From Methylopila turkensis (GTDB lineage Bacteria > Pseudomonadota > Alphaproteobacteria > Rhizobiales > Methylopilaceae), in assembly GCF_027922325.1 (NCBI RefSeq), contig NZ_BSFL01000002.1:496001-560000 (forward strand): a stretch of DNA of 64,000 bases, read 5' to 3'. A program made the translations under genes and the position numbers. Every line of letters starts with the position of its first letter. The first letter of the stretch is position 1. Positions 55,441 to 64,000 of this stretch are shown here, one piece after another. A model generated the notes under the pieces. It searched no databases. It was not told where the DNA came from and was given only the letters and a program-made list of their open reading frames with translations.

Positions 55441-57087
55441 ATGACCGTCCCTGACGCATTCGCCCTTGTCGAATCCGCGCTCGCATCGACCGCCTGGCCG
55501 TTCGAGGAGGCGCGCAAGATCGTCGAGCGGCTGAAGCGCAAGCCCAAGGACGGCCCGGTGCTGTTCGAGACCGGCTATGGCCCGTCCGGCCTGCCGCACA
55601 TCGGCACCTTCGGCGAGGTGGCCCGCACCACTATGGTGCGGCACGCCTTCCGCACGCTGACCGAGGACAGGATTCCGACCCGGCTGCTGTGCTTCTCCGA
55701 CGACATGGATGGCATGCGCAAGGTGCCGGAGAACGTGCCGGACCCGGCCGCGCTGACGCCGTATCTGCAGATGCCGCTGACCTCGGTGCCGAACCCGTTC
55801 GGCGGCGACTATCCGAGCTTCGGCCACCACAACAACGCCATGCTGCGGCGGTTCCTCGACACCTTCGGCTTCGACTACGAGTTCGCCTCCGCCACCGACT
55901 ACTACACGTCCGGCAAGCTCGACGCCGTGCTGCTGCGGGCGGCGGAGCGCTACGACGCCATCATGGAGGTGATGCTGCCGACGCTCGGCGAGGAGCGGCG
56001 CGCCACCTATTCGCCCTTCCTGCCGATCTCGCCCGTCTCGGGCCGCGTGCTCTACGTGCCGCTGAAGGAGGTGAATGCCAAGGACGGGACGATCACCTTC
56101 ACGGACGAGGACGGCGTGGACAAGACGCTGCCGGTCACCGGCGGCAAGGTGAAACTGCAGTGGAAGCCGGATTTCGGCGCCCGCTGGGCCGCGCTCGACG
56201 CCGACTTCGAGATGTTCGGCAAGGACCACCAGACCAACGCGCCGATCTACGACCGGATCTGCGAGATCCTGGGCGGCGTCGCGCCCGAGCATTTCGTCTA
56301 TGAGCTGTTCCTCGACGAGAACGGCCAGAAGATCTCAAAGTCCAAGGGCAACGGCCTCACCATCGACGAGTGGCTGACCTACGCCAGCCCCGAGAGCCTC
56401 GCGCTCTACATGTTCCAGTCGCCCCGCTCGGCGAAGAAGCTGCACTTCGACGTCATTCCGAAGGCGGTCGACGAGTATTACAACTTCCTCGCGCGCTACG
56501 AGGCGCAGGACTGGAAGACCCGGCTCGGCAATCCGGTGTGGCACATCCATTCCGGCAAGCCGCCGGCGAACGACATGCCGGTGTCCTTCGGACTGCTGCT
56601 GAAGCTCGCCTCCGCCGCCAACGCCGAGGACAAGGCCGTGCTGTGGCGCATGATCCGGCGCTACGCGCCGGGCGTCACCGCCGAGACCCATCCCGATCTC
56701 GACCGGCTGGCGGGCTACGCCGTGCGCTACTTCATCGACCGGGTGAAGCCGCGCCGCGCCTTCCGCCTCGCCGACGAGGTGGAGGCGGACGCGCTCGCGA
56801 AGCTCGACTCGGGGCTCGCCGCCCTGCCCGCTGACGCGGACACCGCGGCCATCCAGGACGTGGTGCTCGACGTCGCGCGGCCGATCGAGCGCTATCAGGA
56901 CAAGAAGCGCAAGGGCCCGGACGGCGGCCCCGGCGTCTCCTTCGCCTGGTTCAGCGCGCTCTACGAGCTGCTGCTGGGCGAGAAGGAAGGCCCGCGCTTC
57001 GGAACCTTCGTCGCGGCCTATGGCGTTGACGAGACGCGCGCCCTGATCCGTCGCGCGCTCGCCGGCGAACTGGCGCAGGCGGCCTGA
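55441..57087 (+). CDS. lysS: Class I lysyl-tRNA synthetase
   Basis: A 548-residue class I LysRS, the type found in archaea and alphaproteobacteria. The HIGH-like motif is [13 protein letters not shown] (about residues 43-55), and the KMSKS-like motif is QKISKSKGN (about 297-305). Anticodon-binding domain is at the C-terminus ([14 protein letters not shown]). It attaches lysine to tRNA-Lys. It is followed by a small membrane protein gene. Confidence 0.96.
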   Translation: MTVPDAFALVESALASTAWPFEEARKIVERLKRKPKDGPVLFETGYGPSGLPHIGTFGEVARTTMVRHAFRTLTEDRIPTRLLCFSDDMDGMRKVPENVPDPAALTPYLQMPLTSVPNPFGGDYPSFGHHNNAMLRRFLDTFGFDYEFASATDYYTSGKLDAVLLRAAERYDAIMEVMLPTLGEERRATYSPFLPISPVSGRVLYVPLKEVNAKDGTITFTDEDGVDKTLPVTGGKVKLQWKPDFGARWAALDADFEMFGKDHQTNAPIYDRICEILGGVAPEHFVYELFLDENGQKISKSKGNGLTIDEWLTYASPESLALYMFQSPRSAKKLHFDVIPKAVDEYYNFLARYEAQDWKTRLGNPVWHIHSGKPPANDMPVSFGLLLKLASAANAEDKAVLWRMIRRYAPGVTAETHPDLDRLAGYAVRYFIDRVKPRRAFRLADEVEADALAKLDSGLAALPADADTAAIQDVVLDVARPIERYQDKKRKGPDGGPGVSFAWFSALYELLLGEKEGPRFGTFVAAYGVDETRALIRRALAGELAQAA

Positions 57088-57103
57088 GAGCGGGAGAACA
57101 CCT

Positions 57104-57388
57104 ATGTCCTATGGTTCGTCAGGCGTCTCGCGCTTCCTCGGCGGTTCGCCGCTCGGTGTGCTGCTGCGCCTGCTGCTGCTGTGCGTGATCGTCGGGCTGG
57201 TGCTGGACCAGCTCGACCTCGACGTCTTCCGCCTGCTCGACTACGCGATCGACGTGGTGCGCGATCTGCTCGCAAACAGCGCCGACCTGCTCAGGGCGCT
57301 GCTGCGCTACCTGATCATCGGCGCGGCGGTCGTCATCCCGGTATGGCTGATCCTGCGCGTGCTCAAGATCGGCTCCGGCCGGACCTGA
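57104..57388 (+). CDS. Small integral membrane protein
   Basis: 94 residues with two likely membrane segments (LGVLLRLLLLCVIVGLVLDQ and ALLRYLIIGAAVVIPVWLIL). No family is recognised, though short DUF6460-type proteins next to lysS occur in alphaproteobacteria as I recall. It starts 16 bp after lysS with GGGAGAAC as ribosome-binding sequence and converges on pyrD. Confidence 0.7.
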   Translation: MSYGSSGVSRFLGGSPLGVLLRLLLLCVIVGLVLDQLDLDVFRLLDYAIDVVRDLLANSADLLRALLRYLIIGAAVVIPVWLILRVLKIGSGRT

Positions 57389-57392
57389 CGCG

Positions 57393-58487
57393 TCACGCCT
57401 CCGGCCCCGCCGCCGCGACCGCCGCGGCGTCGCGGCCGACGAGCGGAGCGAGCGATCCGGCGCCCTCGGCGGCGATCGCCTCGTTCAGGTCGGCGAGAAT
57501 CCGCCCGATCAGCGCCGGGCCTTCGAACACCAGCGCGCTGTAGAGCTCGATCAGCGTCGCGCCGGCGCGGATCTTCGCGACCGCGTCGGCTCCGGACGCG
57601 ATGCCGCCGACGCCGACGAGCGGAATGCGGCCTTCCACACGCTGGAAGGTCTCGGCCAGCATCCAGGTCGCGCGGCGGAACAGCGGCGCGCCGGACAGGC
57701 CGCCCGCCTCCTTCGCCGCGGACGAGCGCAGGGTGGCCGGCCGGTCGAGCGTGGTGTTCGATACAATAAGCCCGTCGAGACCCCGGCCGAACGCGACCTC
57801 GACCACGTCGTCGAGGCCGTGCAGGTCGAGATCGGGCGCGATCTTCAGCAGAACCGGGCGCCGCCGCGCGCCGCGCGCCACCGCCGCGTTCCGCGCGTCG
57901 AGCGCCCGGGCGACAAGGTCGTCGAGCGCGGCGCGCGCCTGAAGGTCGCGCAGGCCCGGCGTGTTGGGCGACGACACGTTGATCGTGAAGAAGGACGCCA
58001 CCTCCGCGAAGGTTTCGACGCCCTGCGCGTAGTCGGCGGCGCGGTCGGCGGCGTCCTTGTTGGCGCCGACATTGACGCCGACGATCCCCGGCCGGCCGCG
58101 GCGGCGTTCGAGCCGCGCCAGCGCCGCCGCGGCGCCGTCATTGTTGAACCCCATGCGGTTGACGACCGCCTTGTCCTCGCCGAGCCGGAACAGCCGAGGG
58201 CGCGGATTGCCCGGCTGCGGCTTCGGCGTGACCGAGCCGATCTCCACGAAGCCGAAGCCGAGGCTGAGCAGAGCGTCCGGCGCCTTGGCGTCCTTGTCGA
58301 AGCCGGCGGCGAGGCCGACGGGATTCGGAAACAGCATCCCGAACGCTTCCGTCGCGAGACGCGGATCGCAGGCCGGCGGTCGCATGAGCGGCATCCGCTC
58401 GAGCGCGGCGAGCGTGGCCCGGTGGGCGGTCTCGGCGTCGAGCGCGTGCAGCGCAAGCCGCGCGAGCGGCCAGAGCGGGCCGATCAT
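57393..58487 (-). CDS. pyrD: Dihydroorotate dehydrogenase (quinone), class 2
   Basis: A 364-residue FMN enzyme of pyrimidine biosynthesis that uses membrane quinone. [65 protein letters not shown] (catalytic Ser in this class) and [10 protein letters not shown] fit class 2. The N-terminal [19 protein letters not shown] is the membrane-associating helix. ATG 58487 overlaps the stop of the DUF952 gene (ATGA). Only pyrimidine-synthesis gene seen here; the rut operon degrades pyrimidines. Confidence 0.95.
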   Translation of the reverse strand: MIGPLWPLARLALHALDAETAHRATLAALERMPLMRPPACDPRLATEAFGMLFPNPVGLAAGFDKDAKAPDALLSLGFGFVEIGSVTPKPQPGNPRPRLFRLGEDKAVVNRMGFNNDGAAAALARLERRRGRPGIVGVNVGANKDAADRAADYAQGVETFAEVASFFTINVSSPNTPGLRDLQARAALDDLVARALDARNAAVARGARRRPVLLKIAPDLDLHGLDDVVEVAFGRGLDGLIVSNTTLDRPATLRSSAAKEAGGLSGAPLFRRATWMLAETFQRVEGRIPLVGVGGIASGADAVAKIRAGATLIELYSALVFEGPALIGRILADLNEAIAAEGAGSLAPLVGRDAAAVAAAGPEA

Positions 58488-58849
58488 GCGCCCTCTCCCG
58501 CCGACAGCTCCGGCGGGAACGCATGCGCGCCGTCCGGTCCGAGGGGCAGCTCCTCGACCCACAGCACGGCCGACAGCGGAAGCGGCGCGTAGAGATGCGG
58601 GAACAGAGCCCCGCCGCGCGACGGCTCCCATTTCAACGCCGGGCCGAGCGCCTCGGCGTCGACCGCGACCAGCACGAGATCCGTCTGCCCGACGAAATGC
58701 TTCGCGGCGGTCTCGCGCGCTTGGGGACCCGTCGAAAAATGGATGTAGCCGTCCGCGACATCGACCGGCGCGCCGTCGAAGCGCCCGACCCGCTCAGCGT
58801 CCCGCCAAAGGTCCGCGGACGCGATTTTGTAGATCGTTGGGGCGGGCAT
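58484..58849 (-). CDS. DUF952-family protein
   Basis: A 121-residue protein: [40 protein letters not shown] and [20 protein letters not shown] are typical. DUF952 proteins are small glutathione-S-transferase-domain-like or ART-like proteins of unknown function. It overlaps pyrD by 4 bp and is commonly linked with pyrD in alphaproteobacteria. Confidence 0.88.
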   Translation of the reverse strand: MPAPTIYKIASADLWRDAERVGRFDGAPVDVADGYIHFSTGPQARETAAKHFVGQTDLVLVAVDAEALGPALKWEPSRGGALFPHLYAPLPLSAVLWVEELPLGPDGAHAFPPELSAGEGA

Positions 58850-58978
58850 GGCGGCGAACTCGTACTGTCATGAAGCGCGGAACGCAGACCTATCCGGCGC
58901 GTTTGACACTGGAAAGCGCGCCCGAAGGCCTAAAGCGGCCGGCCCCGCCATGCAAGGCGTGAAGAAAAGCAAGAAAAT

Positions 58979-58997
58979 CATGGACAGGCCGTCCATG
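58979..58997. promoter_or_regulatory. Palindrome upstream of the S24 repressor
   Basis: CATGGAC-AGGCC-GTCCATG is a perfect inverted repeat with 7-bp arms and 5-bp spacer, 59 bp before the start of the S24 gene. It is probably the operator of that repressor. Confidence 0.6.
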
Positions 58998-59055
58998 AGG
59001 TACTAATTCCTATTGGAGCGGCGTTCCGCTCGCCATGAAAGGTGGGAGAGACAGG

Positions 59056-59685
59056 ATGCTCGGGCACGGCCAGATCTGGTCCGCGATCGACGCGCTCGCC
59101 GCGAAGAACGGGCTGTCCGCCTCCGGCCTCGCGCGCAGAGCGGGGCTCGACCCCACCACGTTCAACCGTTCCAAACGCATCGCGAGTGACGGCCGGCCGC
59201 GTTGGCCGTCCACGGAATCGATCGCGAAAGCGCTCGACGCCACCACGACCGATCTCGACGCCTTCATGACGCTGCTGACGGACGGCGCGCCGCGGCAGCG
59301 CAAGCGCGTCCCGCTGATCGGCCTCGCGCAGGCCGGCGAAGGCGGCTATTTCGACGACGCCGGCCTGCCGACCGGCCAGGGCTGGGACGAGATCGAGTTT
59401 CCGGACGTCGACCGCGAACAGGTCTACGCCGTCGAAATCCAGGGCGACAGCATGGACCCGGTCTTCCGCGACGGCGACGTCGTGCTGGTCGCGCCGGGCT
59501 CGCCCGTCCGCCGCGGCGACCGCGTGGTGCTGCGGACGACCGAGGGCGAGGTGCTCGCCAAGGAGCTGGCCCGCACCTCCGCCAAGCAGATCGAGCTGCG
59601 GTCGCTCAACCCCGCGCACCCGGACCGCACGATCCCCGCCTCGCAGGTGGCGTGGATGGCCCGCGTCGTCTGGGCGAGCCAGTAA
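59056..59685 (+). CDS. S24/LexA-like self-cleaving repressor
   Basis: A 209-residue protein: N-terminal HTH (GLSASGLARRAGLDPTTFNR) and C-terminal S24 peptidase with catalytic Ser132 in IQGDSMDPVFRDGD and Lys in GEVLAKELAR. The start MLGHGQIWSAIDAL (ATG 59056) is the usual one for this family; ATG 59035 lies 7 codons upstream. It may respond to RecA-type DNA damage or act as a chromosomal stress regulator. A matching palindrome lies upstream. Confidence 0.92.
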   Translation: MLGHGQIWSAIDALAAKNGLSASGLARRAGLDPTTFNRSKRIASDGRPRWPSTESIAKALDATTTDLDAFMTLLTDGAPRQRKRVPLIGLAQAGEGGYFDDAGLPTGQGWDEIEFPDVDREQVYAVEIQGDSMDPVFRDGDVVLVAPGSPVRRGDRVVLRTTEGEVLAKELARTSAKQIELRSLNPAHPDRTIPASQVAWMARVVWASQ

Positions 59686-59688
59686 GCC

Positions 59689-61341
59689 TCAACTCCCCGC
59701 CGCGGCCTCGCGTTCGTCGATCAGCCTCTCGAGGCTTTCGAGCCGATCCGCCTCGTGGGGCGGCTTGTCCCAGCGGATGCGGGCGACCCGCGGAAACCGC
59801 ATCGCGACGCCGGACTTGTGGCGCGCCGACTTCGCGATCCCTTCGAAGGCGATCTCCAGCACCAGCCCGATCGCCTCGGTGTGCGTCACCTCGCGCACCG
59901 GACCGAAGCGGTTGGTGGTGTTCTTGCGCACGAACCGGTCGAGCTCGACCAGCTCCTCGTCCGTGAAGCCGAAATAGGCTTTGCCCACGGGCGTAAGCCG
60001 CGGGCCCTCGACGTCCTCGGTCCAGACCCCGAAGGTGAAGTCGGAATAGAACGACGAGCGCCGGCCGTGGCCGCGCTGGGCGTACATCAGCACGGCGTCG
60101 ACCGTCATCGGGTCGTGCTTCCACTTGAACCACAGGCCCTTGGGCCGGCCGACGACGTAGGGGCTGTCGCGGCGCTTCACCATCAGCCCCTCGACGGCGG
60201 CCGCGTCCGCGCCGGCGCCGGCGCCGGCTGGATCGAGGCGGGCGGCGGCGAGCCCGTCCCAGTCGTCGAACGGCACCAGCGGGGACAGGTCCATGCGCGG
60301 GCATGCGGCGCGCGCCACGAAGGCCTCCAGCCGTTTGCGGCGCTCGACGAAAGACAGCCCGCGCAGGTCCTCATCGCCGTTGAACAGCAGGTCGTAGGCG
60401 CGGATGTGGGCGGGAAACTCGGCGGTCAGCTTCGGCGTCACCGCCTTGCGGTTCAGCCGCTGCTGCAGGACGTTGAAGGTTTGGACCCGCCCCTCGCGCA
60501 GGATCAGGAGCTCGCCGTCGATCGCGCCGTCGAAGGTCAGCGCGTCGAGCAGGTCGGGGAACGCGGCCGAGACGTCCTCGCCGGAGCGGCTCCACAGCCG
60601 CGCCACGTGGCGACCGTCCGCGTCGCGGCCGGCGGACGCCTGAACGCGGATGCCGTCCCACTTCCACTCCGCCGCAAACTCCGCCGGGTCGAAGGCCCGG
60701 AAATTGGCGTCCTCCAGCGGATGCGCGAGCATCGGCGGGCGGAACGGCGCGGGGTCCTCGGCGTTCGGGCGCTCGGCGCGGCCCTCGACCCAGGCGAACA
60801 GCGCGTCGTAGGGCGGCTCCAGCCCCGGCCAGACCAGCTCGACATCGTCAGGCTTGATGTCCTCGCCCAACGCCGCGACCGCCGTCTTGGCGAGCCGGGC
60901 GGAGGCACCGATACGAAGTGAGCCGGTGATGAGCTTCAGCAGCGCCCAACGCCCGGTCTCGTCCAGCGCGTCGAGCCACTGGGCCAGGCGCTTCGGCAGG
61001 TCGAGCTTGGCGGTCGAGGTCAGCCCCTCGACGATCTCGGACAGCGGCGGCGCGCGGTTGGCGCGCGTTTCGCCGGGCCACATCAGCGCGACGGTCTCGG
61101 CGAGGTCGCCGACGTAGTCGTAGGACATGGCGAACAGTTCGGGGTCCGCGCGCTCCATGATCAGGCCGCGGATCAGTCCGGCCTTGGCGTGCCGGAACGA
61201 CAGCGCGCCGGTGATCGCGGCCAGCGCCCAGCCGCGCTCGGGGTCCGGCGTCTCGCGGAAATAGTCCGACATCAGCCGCACCTTGGCGTTGCGGCGCGGC
61301 TCGTAGGACAGGCGATCGAGCAGGAAGGCGAAGCGGTTCAT
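59689..61341 (-). CDS. ATP-dependent DNA ligase, LigB/LigC-type
   Basis: A 550-residue ligase. The N-terminal helical domain is followed by the nucleotidyltransferase core with K227 in EWKWDGIRVQ as the AMP-accepting Lys, IDGELLILREGRVQTFN, VEGLMVKRRDSPY, and the OB-fold end TPVGKAYFGFTDEELVELDR. It seals nicks, probably in alternative repair; it is not the NAD-dependent LigA. Start ATG 61341 (MNRFAFLLDRLSYEP) is chosen; a 43-codon upstream extension falls in the repeat at 61368. It is paired with an MBL exonuclease gene, but another gene and two repeats separate them. Confidence 0.94.
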   Translation of the reverse strand: MNRFAFLLDRLSYEPRRNAKVRLMSDYFRETPDPERGWALAAITGALSFRHAKAGLIRGLIMERADPELFAMSYDYVGDLAETVALMWPGETRANRAPPLSEIVEGLTSTAKLDLPKRLAQWLDALDETGRWALLKLITGSLRIGASARLAKTAVAALGEDIKPDDVELVWPGLEPPYDALFAWVEGRAERPNAEDPAPFRPPMLAHPLEDANFRAFDPAEFAAEWKWDGIRVQASAGRDADGRHVARLWSRSGEDVSAAFPDLLDALTFDGAIDGELLILREGRVQTFNVLQQRLNRKAVTPKLTAEFPAHIRAYDLLFNGDEDLRGLSFVERRKRLEAFVARAACPRMDLSPLVPFDDWDGLAAARLDPAGAGAGADAAAVEGLMVKRRDSPYVVGRPKGLWFKWKHDPMTVDAVLMYAQRGHGRRSSFYSDFTFGVWTEDVEGPRLTPVGKAYFGFTDEELVELDRFVRKNTTNRFGPVREVTHTEAIGLVLEIAFEGIAKSARHKSGVAMRFPRVARIRWDKPPHEADRLESLERLIDEREAAAGS

Positions 61342-61367
61342 GGCGTCGCGCCCTTCAGAAAGAAACG

Positions 61368-61484
61368 CGTCATGCCTCGGCTTGTCCGGGGCACCCAGAT
61401 TTCGGACGCGCGCGACGGCCCGCGGGCGATGCGCCGGCGCGAGCCGCGACGGGCTGGATGCCCTGGACAAGCCGGGGCTTGACG
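61368..61484. repeat. 117-bp palindromic repeat, copy A
   Basis: The ends CGTCATGCCTCGGCTTGTCC and GGACAAGCCGGGGCTTGACG are near-complementary, so the 117 bp fold into one long hairpin. Copy B at 61884-62000 is the same length, is in the same orientation and is about 80-85% identical by eye. The repeat lies just before the start of the ligase gene. Confidence 0.75.
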
Positions 61485-61562
61485 GCGCGTTTTATGCTGG
61501 AGGCGAACGCTAAATACTGGCGGCGTCTTTTCGTCTCGCCAAGACCCGGCGATGTTGCCGCT

Positions 61563-61859
61563 ATGGAACGGCGGTTCTTCGTCTACATCCTCGCCAGCGA
61601 CCGGATGGGCACGCTCTATGTCGGCGTGACCAGCAATCTGGTGCGCCGGACATGGCAGCATCGCGAGCACGTCGTCGACGGCTTCACGGCTCGGTACGGC
61701 GTCACGAAACTTGTCTATTTCGAGATTCACGCCACAGCCGAAGCCGCGATCCATCGCGAAAAGCGACTGAAGCACTGGCCGAGGGACTGGAAGCTCAACC
61801 TGATTGAGCGCGACAATCCGACGTGGAACGATCTGTTCGACCCGATCGCGTCCTTCTGA
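61563..61859 (+). CDS. GIY-YIG nuclease-domain protein
   Basis: A 98-residue single-domain GIY-YIG nuclease of the URI/YhbQ type. FFVYILASDRMGTLYVGVTS is the motif (Y-I-L...L-Y-V-G), and HREHVVDGFTARYGVTKLVY plus AIHREKRLKHWPRDWKLNLI carry the Arg and Glu of the active site. It stands between the ligase and exonuclease genes on the opposite strand, with one 117-bp repeat on each side. Its role may be in repair or in mobilising the repeats. Confidence 0.9.
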   Translation: MERRFFVYILASDRMGTLYVGVTSNLVRRTWQHREHVVDGFTARYGVTKLVYFEIHATAEAAIHREKRLKHWPRDWKLNLIERDNPTWNDLFDPIASF

Positions 61860-61883
61860 CCTCCCCAGTCCCAGAACCAAGCT

Positions 61884-62000
61884 CGTCATGCCCCGGCTTG
61901 TCCGGGGCATCCAGGTTTCGAACGCGCGCGGCGGTGGGCAAGCGATGCGCCGGCGCGGTCGGTTGCGGGCTGGATGCCCCGGACAAGCCGGGGCATGACG
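61884..62000. repeat. 117-bp palindromic repeat, copy B
   Basis: Same structure as copy A: CGTCATGCCCCGGCTTGTCC at the left end and GGACAAGCCGGGGCATGACG at the right. The ends are 31-bp near-perfect inverted repeats, so the whole element is a long hairpin. It lies 7 bp before the end of the exonuclease gene. Confidence 0.78.
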
Positions 62001-62007
62001 GCGTGCT

Positions 62008-63060
62008 TTACGCTTGAGCATGAGCGCTCTCGCCACCCTCCGCCGCCGGCTCGTCCGCCTCGCCCTCGTCGCCGTAGCCGACGAGCCTGAGCGGGCGCGC
62101 CTTCAGCCCGGAGGTGCCGCACCAGTGCACCAGCGCGTCCTCCTCGCCGTGGGTGACCCAGATCTCGCCCGCGCCGGTGTCGAGGATCGTCCGGCGCAGG
62201 TCGTCCCAGTCGGCGTGGTCGGAGACGACCAGCGGCAGCTCGACGCCCTTCTGGCGCGCCCGCGCGCGCACCCGCATCCAGCCTGAGGCCGCGACCGTCA
62301 CCGGATCCGGGAACTTGCGCGCCCAAAGCTCGCGCAGCGCCGAGGGCGGGCAGAGCACGATCGCGCCGGCGAGCTCCTTGCGGTCGGCGGCCTTGACCTG
62401 CACGGTCTCGCCCAGGTCGATCCCGAGATCGCGGTAGGTCTCCGTCACCCGCACCATGGCGCCGTGGAGGTGGATCGGCCGGTCCCAGCCGGCGAGCCGC
62501 AGCAGCTTCATCAGCCGCTGCGCCTTGCCCAGCGAATAGGCCCCGACGAGATGGGCTCGGTCCGGGAACAGCTCCACGCTGTCGATCAGCTTCGCGACCT
62601 CGTCGCTCGCGTCGGGATGGCGGAACACCGGAAGCCCGAAGGTCGCCTCGCTCACGAACAGGTCGCAGGGGACCACCTCGAACGGCGCCGCGGTCGGATC
62701 TTCCTGCCGCTTGTAGTCGCCGGAGACGACGGCCCGGAACCCTTTCCACTCGAACAGGATCTGCGCCGCCCCCAGCACGTGGCCGGCGGGGTGGAAGCTG
62801 ACGGTGACGTCGCCGATCTTCGTCCGGGCTCCGTAGGGCGCCGGCTGGCGCGTGGCGCAGAACGCTTCGCCGTAGCGCGCCGCCATGATGGCGAGCGTCT
62901 CCGGCGTCGCCATCACCGCGTCGTTGCCGGGCCGGGCGTGGTCGGCGTGGCCGTGGGTGACGAGCGCGCGGGCGACCGGCCGCATCGGGTCGATGTGGCA
63001 GTCGGCCGGCGGGCAGTAGAGCCCTTGCGGGGTGGGGACGAGCAGGTCTTCGGGGCGCAT
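62008..63060 (-). CDS. Ligase-associated DNA exonuclease (MBL/beta-CASP)
   Basis: A 350-residue metallo-beta-lactamase-fold nuclease. MRPEDLLVPTPQGLYCPPAD at the start and the metal motif ALVTHGHADHARPG are typical of the family usually placed beside an ATP-dependent ligase. Later motifs: SFHPAGHVLGAAQILFEW, AVVSGDYKRQED, and VVSDHADWDDLRRTI (beta-CASP His). It probably trims DNA ends for the ligase at 59689-61341. The normal adjacency is broken by the GIY-YIG gene and two repeats. Confidence 0.93.
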   Translation of the reverse strand: MRPEDLLVPTPQGLYCPPADCHIDPMRPVARALVTHGHADHARPGNDAVMATPETLAIMAARYGEAFCATRQPAPYGARTKIGDVTVSFHPAGHVLGAAQILFEWKGFRAVVSGDYKRQEDPTAAPFEVVPCDLFVSEATFGLPVFRHPDASDEVAKLIDSVELFPDRAHLVGAYSLGKAQRLMKLLRLAGWDRPIHLHGAMVRVTETYRDLGIDLGETVQVKAADRKELAGAIVLCPPSALRELWARKFPDPVTVAASGWMRVRARARQKGVELPLVVSDHADWDDLRRTILDTGAGEIWVTHGEEDALVHWCGTSGLKARPLRLVGYGDEGEADEPAAEGGESAHAQA

Positions 63061-63106
63061 GCCCAGAGACAGATAAGCCGCGCGCGGCCGGAAAACAGAC
63101 GGCGGC

Positions 63107-64000
63107 TCAGCCGTAGCGGCGCGCGGCCTCCAGCGTGAGGCCGAGGCCGACGGAGCCGAACACGTCGCCCTCCACCGGCCGCGCCGCCGGAACGGCGCCC
63201 AGGATCGCGCCGCGCACATGGGGGATGCGGGTGGAGCCACCGGTGAGGAACACCGCGTCGATCCGCTCCGGGCCGACGCCGGCGGCCGCGAGGCAGCGGC
63301 CGATGCGCTCCGTGATCTTCGCCGTCAGCGCGCCGGTGTGGGCGACGAAGCGCTCGCGCCGCACCGCCGCGGCGAGCCTCGGCTCGGCCCAGCCGAGCGG
63401 CACGGCGGTCTCCTCCGTCTCCGACAGCCTGATCTTGGCGCCCTCGACCTCGGCCGCGATCCCGTGCCCGCCCTCGCTCTCGATCACCCGGATCAGCCGG
63501 TCGAGCAGCTCCGGCCGGGCCGCCTCGCGCCGCGTCTCGCGGATCTGGCGCACGACGCGGCCGTCGTAGAGCTTGTTGATGCTCGACCAGGTCGCGAGCT
63601 CGTGGAACCAGCTCGACGGCGCCTCCAGCTCGCGGCGCTTCATCGGCGAGCGGAAGCCGAGCAGCGGCATGACCTCGCCGAGGCTCAAGCGGCGGTCGAA
63701 ATCGACGCCGCCGACGCGCACGCCGTCGTTCGCCAGGATGTCGGCCGCCCGGTCGTCGCGGCCGCGCCGGTCCGGCGACAGCCGCACCACCGTGAAGTCC
63801 GAGGTGCCGCCGCCGATGTCGGCGATCAGCGCCAGTTCCTCGGCCGCCACGCTGCGCTCGTAGTCGAGCGCGGCCGCAACCGGCTCGTACTGGAACGACA
63901 CCTCGCGAAAACCGACCGACTGCGCGATCTCGCGCAGCGTGGCTTCCGCGCGCGCGTCGCCCTCGTCGTCGCCGTCGACGAAATGCACCGGCCGGCCGTG
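63107..64000 (-). CDS. Hsp70-family protein (YegD-like), truncated by window edge
   Basis: The C-terminal 297 residues of an Hsp70-type ATPase whose N-terminus lies beyond 64000. IADIGGGTSDFTVVRLSP and AVFLTGGSTRIPHVRGAI are the actin-fold phosphate motifs; QYEPVAAALDYE is the adjacent signature. The lack of an obvious substrate-binding domain and ending EAARRYG fit YegD-like proteins. It lies 47 bp upstream (on the opposite strand sense, same direction) of the exonuclease gene. Confidence 0.9.
   Translation of the reverse strand, partial: HGRPVHFVDGDDEGDARAEATLREIAQSVGFREVSFQYEPVAAALDYERSVAAEELALIADIGGGTSDFTVVRLSPDRRGRDDRAADILANDGVRVGGVDFDRRLSLGEVMPLLGFRSPMKRRELEAPSSWFHELATWSSINKLYDGRVVRQIRETRREAARPELLDRLIRVIESEGGHGIAAEVEGAKIRLSETEETAVPLGWAEPRLAAAVRRERFVAHTGALTAKITERIGRCLAAAGVGPERIDAVFLTGGSTRIPHVRGAILGAVPAARPVEGDVFGSVGLGLTLEAARRYG

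Noticed and set aside
61350..62000. Short ORFs (MPRLVRGIQ...) in the palindromic repeats
   Set aside because: They are translations of the 117-bp repeat and not genes.

Overview
The window is high-GC (roughly two thirds G+C) and looks like the chromosome of an alphaproteobacterium, probably Hyphomicrobiales/Rhizobiales. Supporting signs are a class I lysyl-tRNA synthetase, a rut operon with an RutR-type operator, short palindromic intergenic repeats of the alphaproteobacterial kind, an MBL 'ligase-associated exonuclease' next to an ATP-dependent DNA ligase, and GC-rich codon use throughout. Genus cannot be fixed from the sequence alone.

Layout. 1-5.7 kb: the tail of an unknown gene, uvrB with a long N-terminal extension, a palindrome-rich spacer, an SDR oxidoreductase behind a TetR-type operator, and an SGNH-fold protein. 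5.7-10.2 kb: a pyrimidine-degradation operon rutABCD-rutF-rutR with a perfect RutR-type palindrome upstream (no rutE or rutG). 10.4-19.1 kb: a high-affinity potassium uptake operon, small ORF-kdpF-A-B-C-D-E, ending in a PtsN-like EIIA gene and preceded by TTTATA repeats that resemble KdpE sites. 19.2-29.8 kb: small redox modules, each paired with a regulator (MarR/FAD monooxygenase; LysR/SnoaL-like; LysR/Old Yellow Enzyme-RidA; LysR/SDR-SDR-DUF1097).

29.8-51.5 kb is the accessory part. It has a truncated GIY-YIG-family gene, a complete IS3-family element, and a co-directional set encoding a DUF3883 nuclease-like protein, a FAD oxidoreductase and a ribbon-helix-helix protein with an 18-bp perfect palindrome. 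A UDG-like gene, a 3' remnant of cydB, an exonuclease III homologue overlapping a DUF1810 gene, a YhaN/YhaO (SbcC/SbcD-like) pair, and a three-gene set ending in a FtsH-like AAA protease beside a tRNA-Gly follow. In the middle (37.4-42.3 kb) is the most unusual locus: an XRE-type regulator with two copies of one palindrome, a DatZ/YfbR-like HD phosphohydrolase overlapping an ATP-grasp/PEP-synthase-like protein, and, convergently, a P-loop kinase fused to a PurZ-like adenylosuccinate synthetase coupled by ATGA overlap to an ADP-ribosyltransferase-like protein. The synthetase has Ser where PurA has its catalytic Asp, as I recall for phage PurZ enzymes that make 2-aminoadenine precursors. I infer a chromosomal purine-nucleotide modification system, perhaps for defence or DNA marking; this is a hypothesis.

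51.7-64 kb returns to core genes: a Sco1-type copper chaperone, a GT2 glycosyltransferase, a solute-binding protein, lysS, pyrD-DUF952, an S24/LexA-like repressor with its own palindrome, an ATP-dependent DNA ligase and its exonuclease partner separated by a GIY-YIG gene bracketed by two 117-bp palindromic repeats, and an Hsp70-like gene that runs off the right edge.
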